Shown here: positions 15,223 through 23,282 of the stretch, in pieces
Layout of the letters: every line of letters starts with the position of its first letter
How positions within the stretch are numbered: position 1 is the first letter of the stretch
DNA from: an uncultured Clostridium sp.
GTDB taxonomy: Bacteria > Bacillota > Clostridia > Oscillospirales > Acutalibacteraceae
DNA: 41,819 bases
Direction of reading: 5' to 3'
Assembly: GCA_934717555.1 (NCBI GenBank)
Contig: CAKUYY010000009.1
Coordinates: forward strand, 1-41,819
Position numbers and translations under genes: made by a program
The notes under the pieces: generated by a model
The model's database searches: none
Seen by the model: the letters and a program-made list of their open reading frames with translations, nothing else
What the model was told of the DNA's origin: nothing

Positions 15223-15993
15223 ATGATGAACACGATTTTAAGTGTAGAGCATATGGAAAAATATTACGGCAATAAGGGGAACATCACCAAGGCGGTGGAC
15301 GACATCAGCTTTGAAGTGGAAGAGAGGGAATACATGGGGATTATGGGCGCTTCTGGAAGCGGAAAGACCACCCTGCTCAATTGTATTTCCACCATCGACA
15401 CGGTGACCGCTGGGCATATTTATATTGAGGGGAACGATATCACCACCTTGAACTCCAAAAAGCTTTCCCGGTTCCGGAGGGAAAAGCTGGGATTTATTTT
15501 TCAGGATTTCAATTTGCTGGATACCCTCACCGCGTTTGAGAATATCGCCCTGGCCCTGACCATCATCAAAACGCCGGTTTCCCAAATTGAGCCTATGGTA
15601 CTGGATGTGGCGCAGAAACTGGAGATTACCGAAGTGCTGCGGAAATATCCGTATCAGATGTCAGGCGGGCAAAAACAGCGTGTGGCCTCCGCCCGGGCGA
15701 TCGTTACCCGGCCTTCCCTGGTACTGGCGGACGAACCCACCGGGGCGCTGGATTCCAAAAGTTCCCGGATGCTTCTGGAGAGCTTTGAGACACTCAACAG
15801 TATGATGGGGGCAACGATTTTGATGGTAACCCACGACGCTTTCGCCGCCAGTTACTGCAAGCGGATCTTATTTATCAAGGACGGCAAGATCTTTAACGAG
15901 CTGGTCAAAGGCAACCAGAGCCGCAAGGAGTTTTTCAATAAAATCATTGAGGTGGTAACCTTGCTGGGAGGGGACAACAACAATGTTTTATAA
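15223..15993 (+). CDS. Bce-type ABC transporter ATP-binding protein
   Basis: A 256-aa ABC ATPase of the BceA/VraF peptide-resistance subfamily. Walker A GASGSGKTT, Q-loop FIFQDFNLLDTL, signature MSGGQKQR, Walker B LVLADEPTGALD and H-loop VTHD are all present. The FIFQDFNLLDTLTAFENI segment is characteristic of this subfamily and of FtsX-linked exporters. GGAGG precedes two in-frame ATGs (15223, 15226); either is possible. Its end overlaps the permease start by 11 nt, implying translational coupling. Regulation by a BceR-like response regulator is suggested by the operator at 15131. Family role: sensing and removal of cell-wall-active antimicrobial peptides or shielding of their lipid II-cycle targets. 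Confidence 0.93.
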   Translation: MMNTILSVEHMEKYYGNKGNITKAVDDISFEVEEREYMGIMGASGSGKTTLLNCISTIDTVTAGHIYIEGNDITTLNSKKLSRFRREKLGFIFQDFNLLDTLTAFENIALALTIIKTPVSQIEPMVLDVAQKLEITEVLRKYPYQMSGGQKQRVASARAIVTRPSLVLADEPTGALDSKSSRMLLESFETLNSMMGATILMVTHDAFAASYCKRILFIKDGKIFNELVKGNQSRKEFFNKIIEVVTLLGGDNNNVL

Positions 15994-18004
15994 ATTAGCG
16001 TTTAAAAATGTTTCCAAAAGCATCAAGGACTATACGGTTTACTTTTTGACCCTGGCTTTCGGCGTATGCGTTTTCTATGTATTTAACTCGATTGATTCCC
16101 AGCAGGCTATGCTCGACCTGAGTTCGGTCCAGCATACCATGGTGGAAACCATGATGATCATGATCAATGGGATCTCGGTCTTTATTTCCTTTATTCTGGC
16201 GTTTTTGATCCTGTATGCCAACAAGTTTATGATGCGCCGCAGGAAAAGGGAGTTGGGCACCTATATGATCCTGGGAATGCCCAAAGGGAAAATTTCCATG
16301 ATCCTGATGGCTGAAACGGCGGTCATCGGAATCATCGCTTTGGCGGCTGGGTTGATATTGGGGATATTCCTTTCCCAGGGGCTGGCCGTGTTGACGGCAA
16401 AACTTTTTGAAGTACAAATTAAAAGTTTCCAGTTTGTATTTTCCTCCCAGGCGTTTGGCAAAACAATCCTGTATTTCGTTATCATTTTTGTTGTGGTAAT
16501 GCTCTTTAATTCCACCATTGTTTCCCGCTGTAAGCTGATTACCCTGCTCAACGCCGAGCATCGGAATGAACGGCTCCGGGTAAAGAGGCTGTGGGTATCG
16601 GTCGTGCTGTTCCTGATTTCCGCGGCCTGCCTGGGAGGCGCTTATTATCTCATTACCAAAAATGGCATGATGTATATCAACGGCGAATTCTGGGCCAGCA
16701 TCGTGCTGGGAAGCATCGGGACTTTCCTGTTTTTTATGTCCCTGTCGGGATTTTTACTGAGGGTACTCAAAAGCAGCAAACATATTTACTATAAAAATCT
16801 TAATATGTTTGTACTGCGCCAGATCAACAGCAAGATCAATACCACCCATATTTCCATGACGTTTATTTGTATCATGCTTTTACTGGCCATTGGGATTCTC
16901 ACAGTAGGCGGAGGGATGCAGCGCTATTTCGGCAATGATATTGCTTCTGTTTCCCCTTACGATATGACGTTAGAGTGCTATGAAGATTTAAACTTTGATT
17001 TTGATGCCCTGATCCAGAAGGAGACTGGAAAATCCCCTGATGAGCTCTTTGCCGGTCGGCATCAGTTCTTAGTTTATGACACCGGGATCAGCACTAAGGA
17101 GATGACGGAAAAGTATCCTCCCATGGCGGAAACCTCGGACAGAAACCTTTCTATTTCTGCTATTGGAGAGAGCGACTATAACCGCTTGTTGGCTATGATG
17201 GGGAAACAGCCTATTTCCCTTTCTGAGAACCAATATACCTTTTCTTTCATAGAGGATGACCGCTACCTGGACCTATTAAACGGATTTTTGCAAGCAGAGG
17301 ATCCTTCGCTGCAGCTGTATGGCGAGACTTACACCCCGGCGCAGGCGCAGATCGAGAAAGGCAGTTCTCTGTCCATTGGAAATGATATGTCCTCGGCTTT
17401 TTTCGCCTTGGTACTGCCTGACGAACAGGTCACCGGTTTTGAACCGAGGGAAGTTTCCTATAACGCCCAATACAAAGGGGATAAGTATGAGGCAGAGGAA
17501 TTTATCATAGAACATCTGGGGAGTGAAAACGGTTCTTTCTTAGGGGGAAGAGGAGAGGATGTGCCCCCGGTGTACGGTTCCACCAGGCTTTCCCTGATCC
17601 AGGCGGCCACCGGGTTAAAGGCCACCATGTTATTTCTGGCTATTTATATGGGGATTATTTTCCTGATCGCCAGCGCGGCGGTACTGGCTTTGCAGCAGCT
17701 TTCAGAAGCTTCCGACAATGTGGCACGGTATAAGCTGCTGGGAAAACTGGGAGTGGAAAGAAAAACGCTTAACCATGCGATTTATGCGCAGGTAGCCATC
17801 TATTTCTTTATCCCCTTGGCTTTGGCGGTGATCCACGCCTTTGTAGGCGTCAACGCGTTACGGAACAGCTTGCAAATGCAGGGGGCAACCATGGACTTTT
17901 CCGCCATGTTTATGACGGCAGCTTGCCTGCTGGTCATCTACGGGGGATATTTCCTGGCCACCTGTTTCGGATGTAAGAATATCGCCAAAGGCAGACTATC
18001 ATAG
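15983..18004 (+). CDS. Bce-type ABC transporter permease (FtsX-like)
   Basis: A 673-aa permease of the BceB type. Hydrophobic spans in the N-terminal third and a final group near the C-terminus surround a large hydrophilic region (about residues 320-540), as expected for the extracellular substrate-sensing domain between spans 7 and 8. The FtsX-like repeat TSFALQQLSEASDNVARYKLLG-type segment appears near 570-590. The ATG at 15983 lies inside the ATPase gene and overlaps by 11 nt. Length is close to BceB (about 640-650 aa). The operon continues into two small membrane proteins. In characterised systems the permease itself signals drug load to a BceS-type kinase; none is encoded here. Confidence 0.92.
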   Translation: MFYKLAFKNVSKSIKDYTVYFLTLAFGVCVFYVFNSIDSQQAMLDLSSVQHTMVETMMIMINGISVFISFILAFLILYANKFMMRRRKRELGTYMILGMPKGKISMILMAETAVIGIIALAAGLILGIFLSQGLAVLTAKLFEVQIKSFQFVFSSQAFGKTILYFVIIFVVVMLFNSTIVSRCKLITLLNAEHRNERLRVKRLWVSVVLFLISAACLGGAYYLITKNGMMYINGEFWASIVLGSIGTFLFFMSLSGFLLRVLKSSKHIYYKNLNMFVLRQINSKINTTHISMTFICIMLLLAIGILTVGGGMQRYFGNDIASVSPYDMTLECYEDLNFDFDALIQKETGKSPDELFAGRHQFLVYDTGISTKEMTEKYPPMAETSDRNLSISAIGESDYNRLLAMMGKQPISLSENQYTFSFIEDDRYLDLLNGFLQAEDPSLQLYGETYTPAQAQIEKGSSLSIGNDMSSAFFALVLPDEQVTGFEPREVSYNAQYKGDKYEAEEFIIEHLGSENGSFLGGRGEDVPPVYGSTRLSLIQAATGLKATMLFLAIYMGIIFLIASAAVLALQQLSEASDNVARYKLLGKLGVERKTLNHAIYAQVAIYFFIPLALAVIHAFVGVNALRNSLQMQGATMDFSAMFMTAACLLVIYGGYFLATCFGCKNIAKGRLS

Positions 18005-18020
18005 AAAGAGGAAATGCGTT

Positions 18021-18140
18021 ATGCTAAAAACCAATCGCTCCATTCAATGGGTTTTGATGGGTTTTGGAGCCCTGCTGGTACTTTTATTGGCAATAGGCAC
18101 CGTTACCACCAGATATTTACACAGACAGGAAAGGACATGA
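18021..18140 (+). CDS. Small single-span membrane protein (39 aa)
   Basis: A 39-codon frame 16 nt after the permease stop, with AGAGGAAA upstream of its ATG. The product has a basic start (MLKTNRS), one hydrophobic span (residues ~9-28, ending LLLAIGTV) and a basic tail (RYLHRQERT). It is too short for routine gene callers. The ribosome binding site, tight spacing after the permease, and sound transmembrane pattern make a real peptide plausible. Topology by the positive-inside rule is ambiguous as both ends are basic. A role as accessory subunit or regulator of the Bce transporter is only inferred; a toxin-like peptide is an alternative. Confidence 0.6.
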   Translation: MLKTNRSIQWVLMGFGALLVLLLAIGTVTTRYLHRQERT

Positions 18141-18159
18141 AGAAAGGAAGTGCTACCCT

Positions 18160-18312
18160 GTGAAAAGAAGACGCGCGTCGCACAATGGATTTGGAATGGC
18201 TGTAGGAATCCTGTTTGTAGCAGTACTTTTGCTGGCGGGGTTCGTCACAAGCCAGGCGGTAAACCATAACGGGCAGGCCGCCGCTCAACAAGCTTACGTC
18301 GATTCTAAATAG
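18160..18312 (+). CDS. Small single-span membrane protein (50 aa), GTG start
   Basis: A 50-codon frame starting GTG at 18160, 19 nt after the previous small gene, with AAAGGAAG (18143-18150) at a 9-nt spacing. The product is MKRRRASHNGFGMAVGILF then a continuing hydrophobic stretch (to residue ~33) and a polar Gln/Ala-rich C-terminus with VDSK end. The strongly basic N-terminus predicts an N-in orientation, tail outside, or an uncleaved/cleavable signal sequence. A terminator immediately follows (18326), so it is the last gene of the Bce-type operon. No known family; two different small membrane proteins in tandem behind this transporter are notable. Confidence 0.6.
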   Translation: MKRRRASHNGFGMAVGILFVAVLLLAGFVTSQAVNHNGQAAAQQAYVDSK

Positions 18313-18325
18313 AAATCTCCTCTCA

Positions 18326-18372
18326 GAAAAGGCGGTTACTCCCCCAACGGGAGAAACCGCCTTTTCACCTTT
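18326..18372 (+). terminator. Terminator of the Bce-type operon
   Basis: AAAAGGCGGTT (18327-18337) pairs with AACCGCCTTTT (18355-18365), with CTCCC/GGGAG extending the stem inside; T-rich sequence follows. It lies 14 nt past the second small gene, which supports that gene belonging to the operon. Confidence 0.85.
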
Positions 18373-18465
18373 TATAAGTTTGCAGATATAGCAAACAGGA
18401 GAAAATGGAAGAAAAGAAGACCATTGTGCGGAAATACCCATTTATTTAGGAATTTCATCTTGCGT

Positions 18466-18493
18466 TTGTTCCATACGTATGTTAAAGTATAAA
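18466..18493 (+). promoter_or_regulatory. Possible promoter for amino acid importer operon
   Basis: -35-like TTGTTC (18466-18471), 16-bp spacer, -10 TATAAA (18488-18493). The spacer contains the palindrome CATACGTATG (18472-18481), a possible operator. The match to consensus is moderate. Confidence 0.45.
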
Positions 18494-18584
18494 GAAATGA
18501 AAAGAAAATATTCCTGTCAATCCGGGAATAGAGACAGCCAAAGCAAACACTGTTGGAAACATGAGGAAAGGGTGGAGTGTAAAA

Positions 18585-19364
18585 ATGAAATGGAAAAAAG
18601 GAATGGCTCTGGTTATGGCCTGCCTGATGATTGTGGCGGTATTGGCCGGTTGCCAGAAGAGCGTAGCAACCATTACAGGCGCGCAGGATCTGCCGGGAAA
18701 ACGCATCGGCGTTCAGGCGGGGACCACAGGGGAGACTTATATCAGGGAGAATGTAGCGGATACCGATCCGATTCCCTATAAGTCTGGTATGGAAGCGGCG
18801 ATGGACCTGATGAACAGCAATCTCGACGCTGTTGTGCTGGACGAGCTGCCAGCCAAGGAGATTGTCCGTCAGAATCCCAACCTTAAGATTCTGGATGAGC
18901 CGTTGACCACAGAATATTATGCGATCGCCGTACAGAAGGGCAATACCGAGCTTCTGGAGAGCATCAATAAGACCCTGGAGCGCATCCAAAAGGACGGTAC
19001 CTATGACAAATTTAAGAATGCCTTTATGCCGGAAGACGGCAATATCCAGATCCCGGAATTGGATTACGGCGACAGCGAGAAAACATTGGTAATGGGTACC
19101 AACGCGGAGTTCAGCCCCTTTGAATATGTGGATGGAAACGACATTGTGGGTTTTGATGTCTGTGTTGCCAATGAGATCGCCAAGGACTATGGCTGCAAAC
19201 TGTCTGTGGAAAATATGAACTTTGACAGTATCATCACCGCGCTGATGGCGGGCAAGGTGGATTTTGCCATGGCGGGCATGTCCATCACAGAGGAACGTCA
19301 GAAAAATGTAGATTTCTCTGAGAACTATTATCCTGCTTCTCAGGTTATCATCGTACAGAAATAA
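18585..19364 (+). CDS. Amino acid ABC transporter binding lipoprotein, circularly permuted
   Basis: A 259-aa lipoprotein (signal peptide ending LAGC, Cys23) of the polar amino acid binding family (SBP_bac_3). The order of the family landmarks is swapped. The part that is normally second, DLPGKRIGVQAGTTGETY, then DAVVLDELPA, YYAIAVQKGN and DGTYDKF, occupies residues ~34-148. The part that is normally first, TLVMGTNAEFSPFEYVDG, then GFDVCVANEIA and MAGMSITEERQKNVDFS, comes after it at ~167-255, and the protein ends right at QVIIVQK, the usual inter-lobe crossover. That is a clean circular permutation at the hinge, not a truncation, as every segment is present once. Start at 18585 follows AAAGGGTGGAG. 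It heads a three-gene importer operon with permease and ATPase. Confidence 0.88.
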   Translation: MKWKKGMALVMACLMIVAVLAGCQKSVATITGAQDLPGKRIGVQAGTTGETYIRENVADTDPIPYKSGMEAAMDLMNSNLDAVVLDELPAKEIVRQNPNLKILDEPLTTEYYAIAVQKGNTELLESINKTLERIQKDGTYDKFKNAFMPEDGNIQIPELDYGDSEKTLVMGTNAEFSPFEYVDGNDIVGFDVCVANEIAKDYGCKLSVENMNFDSIITALMAGKVDFAMAGMSITEERQKNVDFSENYYPASQVIIVQK

Positions 19365-19487
19365 AAAAGAAAGCAGGCATATATCCAGGCTGCGTGAGCG
19401 GTCTGTATATATGTTTGGAATAGGGTGTAGGACCCGGTTTACCCGGCGTGCTCCGCCCTGTTCTGCGTTTTGAAGGAGTGTGAAGTT

Positions 19488-20165
19488 TTGCCGTCTTTAC
19501 TTGACCAGATTTATACCTGTCTGATTGCCAACGACCGGTGGCAGCTGATTTTATCCGGCCTGGGGAATACGCTGCTGATTGCCCTGTGCGCGATTTTGAT
19601 CGGCACCGTGATTGGCGCTGTGATGGCATTATGCCGTCTTTCCAACAACAAGATATTGCGCGGGATTTCACTGGTGTATATCACGGTAATCCGCGGTATC
19701 CCTATGGTAACCCAGCTGATGCTGTTTGCATATGTGATTTTTGCGCCCGTCAGCATCAGCAAAATAGTGGTAGCGATTATCGCCTTTGGTGTAAACTCCG
19801 GCGCTTATATGACTGAGATTATGCGCGGGGGAATCCAGGCGGTGGATAAGGGCCAGATGGAAGCGGGCCGTTCCTTGGGCCTGAGCAAATGGCAGACCAT
19901 GCGCAAGATTATTCTCCCTCAGGCGGTCAAGCACATTTTGCCGACTTATACCAATGAGTTTATCGTGTTGATTAAAGAGACTTCCGTAGCCGGTTATATC
20001 GCAATCCAGGATCTTACCAAGGTCAGCGATATGATCCGTAATGCGGACTACAATGCCTGGGTTCCGTTGATTGCGGCCGCGTTGATTTACCTGGTGCTCA
20101 CGTTAGGGCTGAGCCGCCTATTTGCCGCTTTGGAAAGGAGGATGGCGCGCAGTGATAGAAGTTAA
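19488..20165 (+). CDS. Polar amino acid ABC transporter permease
   Basis: A 225-aa membrane protein of the HisM/GlnP permease family. Typical are GNTLLIALCAILIGTVIGAV in the first span, the RGIPMVTQLMLF segment, and the cytoplasmic EAA loop EAGRSLGLSKWQTMRKIILP that docks the ATPase. The start is taken as TTG at 19488, because AAGGAG (19473-19478) lies 9 nt before it; an upstream TTG at 19470 would place the site inside the gene. About five spans. The stop overlaps the ATPase start by 14 nt. Together with the permuted binding protein and GlnQ-like ATPase it forms a complete importer for an amino acid whose identity I cannot tell. The 123-nt gap after the binding protein has no clear terminator. 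Confidence 0.9.
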   Translation: MPSLLDQIYTCLIANDRWQLILSGLGNTLLIALCAILIGTVIGAVMALCRLSNNKILRGISLVYITVIRGIPMVTQLMLFAYVIFAPVSISKIVVAIIAFGVNSGAYMTEIMRGGIQAVDKGQMEAGRSLGLSKWQTMRKIILPQAVKHILPTYTNEFIVLIKETSVAGYIAIQDLTKVSDMIRNADYNAWVPLIAAALIYLVLTLGLSRLFAALERRMARSDRS

Positions 20166-20874
20166 AGGTTTGGTAAAACGGTTTGGGGATAACCTGGTAT
20201 TGGACCATATCACCGAATCCATTCACAAGGGAGAAAAAGTGGTGATCGTCGGTCCCTCCGGATCGGGAAAAAGCACGTTCCTGCGCTGCCTGAACCGCCT
20301 GGAAGAGGCCAGCGAAGGGGAAATCTGGTTTGAAGACCACTTGGTTACAGATAAAAAATGTGATATCAACGCCCTGCGTCGAAAAATGGGCATGGTGTTC
20401 CAGCATTTTAATTTATTTCCCCATCTCACGGTATTACAAAACATCACCATGGCGCCGGTGGAACTGAAGTTACAGACCCCGGAAGAAGCCAAGGAAAACG
20501 CCATGCGACTGCTACAGCGCATTGGCCTGGCGGAAAAAGCGGATACCTATCCCTCCAGCCTATCCGGCGGGCAGAAACAGCGTATCGCTATTGTGCGCGC
20601 TTTGGCCATGAATCCGGATGTGATGCTGTTCGATGAACCGACTTCCGCGCTGGACCCTGAGATGGTAGGCGAGGTGCTGGAACTGATGAAGGAGCTGGCG
20701 AACGATGGGATGACCATGGTGGTGGTCACCCATGAAATGGGATTTGCCAGGGAGGTAGCAACCCGCGTATTGTTTATGGACGGCGGTCAGATTATGGAAC
20801 AGAATAATCCGCAAGACTTTTTCGCCCATCCTAAAAATCCCCGGTTGCAGGACTTCTTATCAAAAGTATTATAA
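20152..20874 (+). CDS. Polar amino acid ABC transporter ATP-binding protein
   Basis: A 240-aa ATPase of the GlnQ/HisP type. Walker A GPSGSGKST, Q-loop MVFQHFNLFPHLTV, signature LSGGQKQR, Walker B VMLFDEPTSALDPEM and H-loop VVVTHEMGFAREVA are complete. The FQHFNLFPH stretch is typical of amino acid importers. The start is GTG at 20152, 10 nt after AAAGGAGG (20134-20141), inside the end of the permease gene; an earlier in-frame start at 20122 would swallow that ribosome binding site. It is the last gene of the operon and is followed by a terminator. Confidence 0.93.
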   Translation: MIEVKGLVKRFGDNLVLDHITESIHKGEKVVIVGPSGSGKSTFLRCLNRLEEASEGEIWFEDHLVTDKKCDINALRRKMGMVFQHFNLFPHLTVLQNITMAPVELKLQTPEEAKENAMRLLQRIGLAEKADTYPSSLSGGQKQRIAIVRALAMNPDVMLFDEPTSALDPEMVGEVLELMKELANDGMTMVVVTHEMGFAREVATRVLFMDGGQIMEQNNPQDFFAHPKNPRLQDFLSKVL

Positions 20875-20879
20875 GAATA

Positions 20880-20918
20880 AAAAGCTGTGCGGCGTTTATC
20901 TATGCCACGCAGCTTTTT
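20880..20918 (+). terminator. Terminator of the amino acid importer operon
   Basis: AAAAGCTG…GGC pairs with GCC…CAGCTTTT with one mismatch, followed by six T residues. Confidence 0.8.
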
Positions 20919-20920
20919 TG

Positions 20921-21252
20921 TATTTACAGGCTAATCTGTGCATGGATAAAGTTTTCATCATTCTAATTGGCAAATAAGAAGAGACAGAACTTCTATAGGA
21001 TTCTTTCAAAACGTTTTATAATCGAAAATCTGCAAAAATAAAATATCCCTTAGCGACTTATAGAAGTGAGCAGAGGATAGAGAGTCCTTTGCAGCCTTCC
21101 CACTCTTGGATTTCAGAAATAAAAAATTTGGTGTGTGTGACATTAGCGGATCAGGTAAATAATAAATTTATAGAGTTTTAGGCGATATCAAAACAAAATT
21201 TGATATTTTTGTTTTGTTTTTTACAAATAGTAAAAAATAGGAGGCTTTATCG
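20921..21252. other. A/T-rich intergenic region before amidohydrolase
   Basis: No gene is seen. It holds the palindrome AAAACGTTTT (about 21009-21018) just before TATAAT, which could be part of a promoter though no good -35 is visible. At 21185-21216 two overlapping inverted repeats are mutually exclusive: ATATCAAA/TTTGATAT, and CAAAACAAAA/TTTTGTTTTG with T-runs after. GGAGG at about 21240 is the ribosome binding site of the next gene. Confidence 0.4.
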
Positions 21253-22851
21253 ATGGGAAAAACCGTATATACCAATGGGAATATTATCACCATGGATTCC
21301 CGTTTCCCCAAAACGGAAGCGGTTTTGGTGGAAGGTGGAAGAATCAGAGCTTGTGGCGAAAAAGGCGAATTATTACAAGACAAAGGGCATATACGGGTCT
21401 TTGACTTGCGGGGAGCCACGTTGATGCCCGCGTTTATAGACAGCCACAGCCATATCACCGCTTTGGCTCAGACATTAGGATGCGTTACCCTCGCAGGCGC
21501 AAAAAGTTTTCACGACATCGTGGAACGTATCCAGCGGTTCAGGAAGGAAAAAAGAATTCCTGATGGGGAATGGATTGTGGGATTTGGATACGATCAAAAC
21601 CACTTGCAGGAAGGCGGCCATCCCACCAGGGAAGTTCTGGACCAAGCGCTTTCCGCCAACCCTGTGGTGATCTCCCATGTGTCAGGCCATATGGGGGTGA
21701 TGAATACGGCGGCGCTACGGGCGGTGGGGATCGGCCTTCATACCCCGGACCCGGAAGGGGGGAAAATAGGGAGGTCCCCAGACGGGCAGCCTACCGGGTA
21801 TTTGGAAGAAAAAGCGTTTACCCTATATTCAGCGCGTCAGCCGGAGATCCCATGGGAACAGAGGAAAAAAGGGATGCAGGACGCACAGGAGTTGTATTTG
21901 CGGTATGGTATCACCACGGTACAGGATGGGTTTACCCGCGCCCCGGAATGGGAGACGCTGCGCAGGACAGCGGAGGAAGGGGCGCTGCAGCTGGATGTGG
22001 TAAGCTATGTGGACTTGAAGGATTCCCAGGGGATTGTGAAAAGGAATCCCCAATATGTTAAACAGTATCATAACCGGCTAAAGATCGGCGGATATAAAGT
22101 GATCCTGGACGGGTCTCCCCAGGGAAGGACCGCCTGGCTGACACAACCCTATGAGGGGGGAAGGGAGAAGGGATATGGGAGCTATCCGTTGCAACAGGTT
22201 CAGGATATGGTGCGTCAGGCGCTAGGAGAAGATATGCAGTTACTGGTACACTGCAATGGTGACGCGGCGGCGGAACAAATGGTGACCGCCTTCCGTATGT
22301 CCTATCCTTCTTTCGGAACAAGGGTAAGCCATACCCGCCCCGTCATGATCCATGCGCAGATGGCAACAAGGGATCAGCTACAGCAGATGGCCCAAATGGG
22401 CATTTTGGCGTCTTTTTTTGTGGCCCATACCTATTACTGGGGAGACATTCACACAAAGAACCTAGGATGGGAAAGGGCCCAGCGGATTAGCCCAATCCGT
22501 ACAGCCATCGAACAGGGGGCAATCTATACGCTTCATCAGGATACCCCTGTGATACCTCCCGATATGCTCATGACAATGTGGTGCGCTGTTATGCGTTTGA
22601 CACAAAAAGGTATGGTGATCGGGGAAAGAGAACGGATTTCTCCATTGGAGGCATTGCGCGGCGTAACCAGCAATGCGGCGTATCAATATTTTGAGGAGGG
22701 GCAAAAGGGGAGCATTACGCCGGGGAAGCGGGCGGATTTTGTAATCCTGGATCAGAATCCCCTGATGGTCCCGCTGAGACAGATCAGGGATATCCAGGTC
22801 CTCCACACCATCAAGGATGGAGAAGTCCTGTATAGCAAATACCATTCATGA
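21253..22851 (+). CDS. YtcJ-like metal-dependent amidohydrolase
   Basis: A 532-aa amidohydrolase-superfamily enzyme of the YtcJ branch. It opens with YTNGNIITMD, has the metal-binding HSH (H65, H67) within FIDSHSHITA, a second motif WIVGFGYDQNHLQEG typical of YtcJ, and a C-terminal SITPGKRADFVILDQNP, the usual closing beta-sandwich motif. Length fits the family. The protein has no signal peptide. Substrate is not predictable from sequence; members hydrolyse amides, formamides or cyclic compounds. GGAGG precedes the start. It has its own terminator and no co-directional partner, so it appears to be monocistronic. Confidence 0.9.
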   Translation: MGKTVYTNGNIITMDSRFPKTEAVLVEGGRIRACGEKGELLQDKGHIRVFDLRGATLMPAFIDSHSHITALAQTLGCVTLAGAKSFHDIVERIQRFRKEKRIPDGEWIVGFGYDQNHLQEGGHPTREVLDQALSANPVVISHVSGHMGVMNTAALRAVGIGLHTPDPEGGKIGRSPDGQPTGYLEEKAFTLYSARQPEIPWEQRKKGMQDAQELYLRYGITTVQDGFTRAPEWETLRRTAEEGALQLDVVSYVDLKDSQGIVKRNPQYVKQYHNRLKIGGYKVILDGSPQGRTAWLTQPYEGGREKGYGSYPLQQVQDMVRQALGEDMQLLVHCNGDAAAEQMVTAFRMSYPSFGTRVSHTRPVMIHAQMATRDQLQQMAQMGILASFFVAHTYYWGDIHTKNLGWERAQRISPIRTAIEQGAIYTLHQDTPVIPPDMLMTMWCAVMRLTQKGMVIGERERISPLEALRGVTSNAAYQYFEEGQKGSITPGKRADFVILDQNPLMVPLRQIRDIQVLHTIKDGEVLYSKYHS

Positions 22852-22932
22852 ACCTTCTCGTTTTATCCCTGTGAAGAAGGGGATGCGCCACAAAAGAATG
22901 TAACAGAGGATGACTGAAAATAAGAATAATAA

Positions 22933-22969
22933 GAAAACCGGTATCTTGTTTTCCAGGATACCGGTTTTT
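22933..22969 (+). terminator. Terminator after amidohydrolase
   Basis: AAAACCGGTATC (22935-22946) and GATACCGGTTTT (22957-22968) pair perfectly over 12 bp and a T-run follows. Confidence 0.9.
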
Positions 22970-23025
22970 CTATTCTGTTACCTGTGTTCTGATTTTTTCC
23001 GTTCCAGATGAGCGGTAACCTTGCG

Positions 23026-23193
23026 GTATGCCGGCTATTTGAGCGGGGGGATGCCGCTCAGTTAGCCGGCATACTTTCCAGACTTGCTTAGGAGACCCGC
23101 CGCAGCGGCCTTGTAAGGGGTTTCAAAAGGGGGAAAACATGATTTCTCCCTTTGCGCTCTCTTTGCGCCCTTTCTCTGGCGGCAGAGAAAGGG
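23026..23193. repeat. Structured intergenic segment with three hairpins
   Basis: The gap between the amidohydrolase and the minus-strand transporter has no gene but holds three strong dyads. First, GTATGCCGGCTA (23026-23037) with TAGCCGGCATAC (23063-23074), with GAGCGG/CCGCTC nested inside. Second, AAAGGGGGAAA with TTTCTCCCTTT, about 23127-23153, one G-T pair. Third, CCCTTTCTCTG (23168-23178) with CAGAGAAAGGG (23183-23193) and a 4-nt loop. None has a classical terminator T-run. The local GC is higher than around. It looks like a mobile or dispersed intergenic element, but copies cannot be checked in this window. Confidence 0.45.
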
Positions 23194-23282
23194 TGAGCCC
23201 CCGCGGCTTGAGCGGAATGAAAAAATAAGCTTCTTTTAGGAGAAAGAAAGTTTTTTCCTAGCTGAAAACAGGAGGGGAATTG

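Noticed and set aside
23026..23074. First hairpin of the intergenic block as a terminator for the minus-strand permease
   Set aside because: It lies more than 200 nt past the stop and has no T-tract on that strand; it could still act as an mRNA end-protecting structure.
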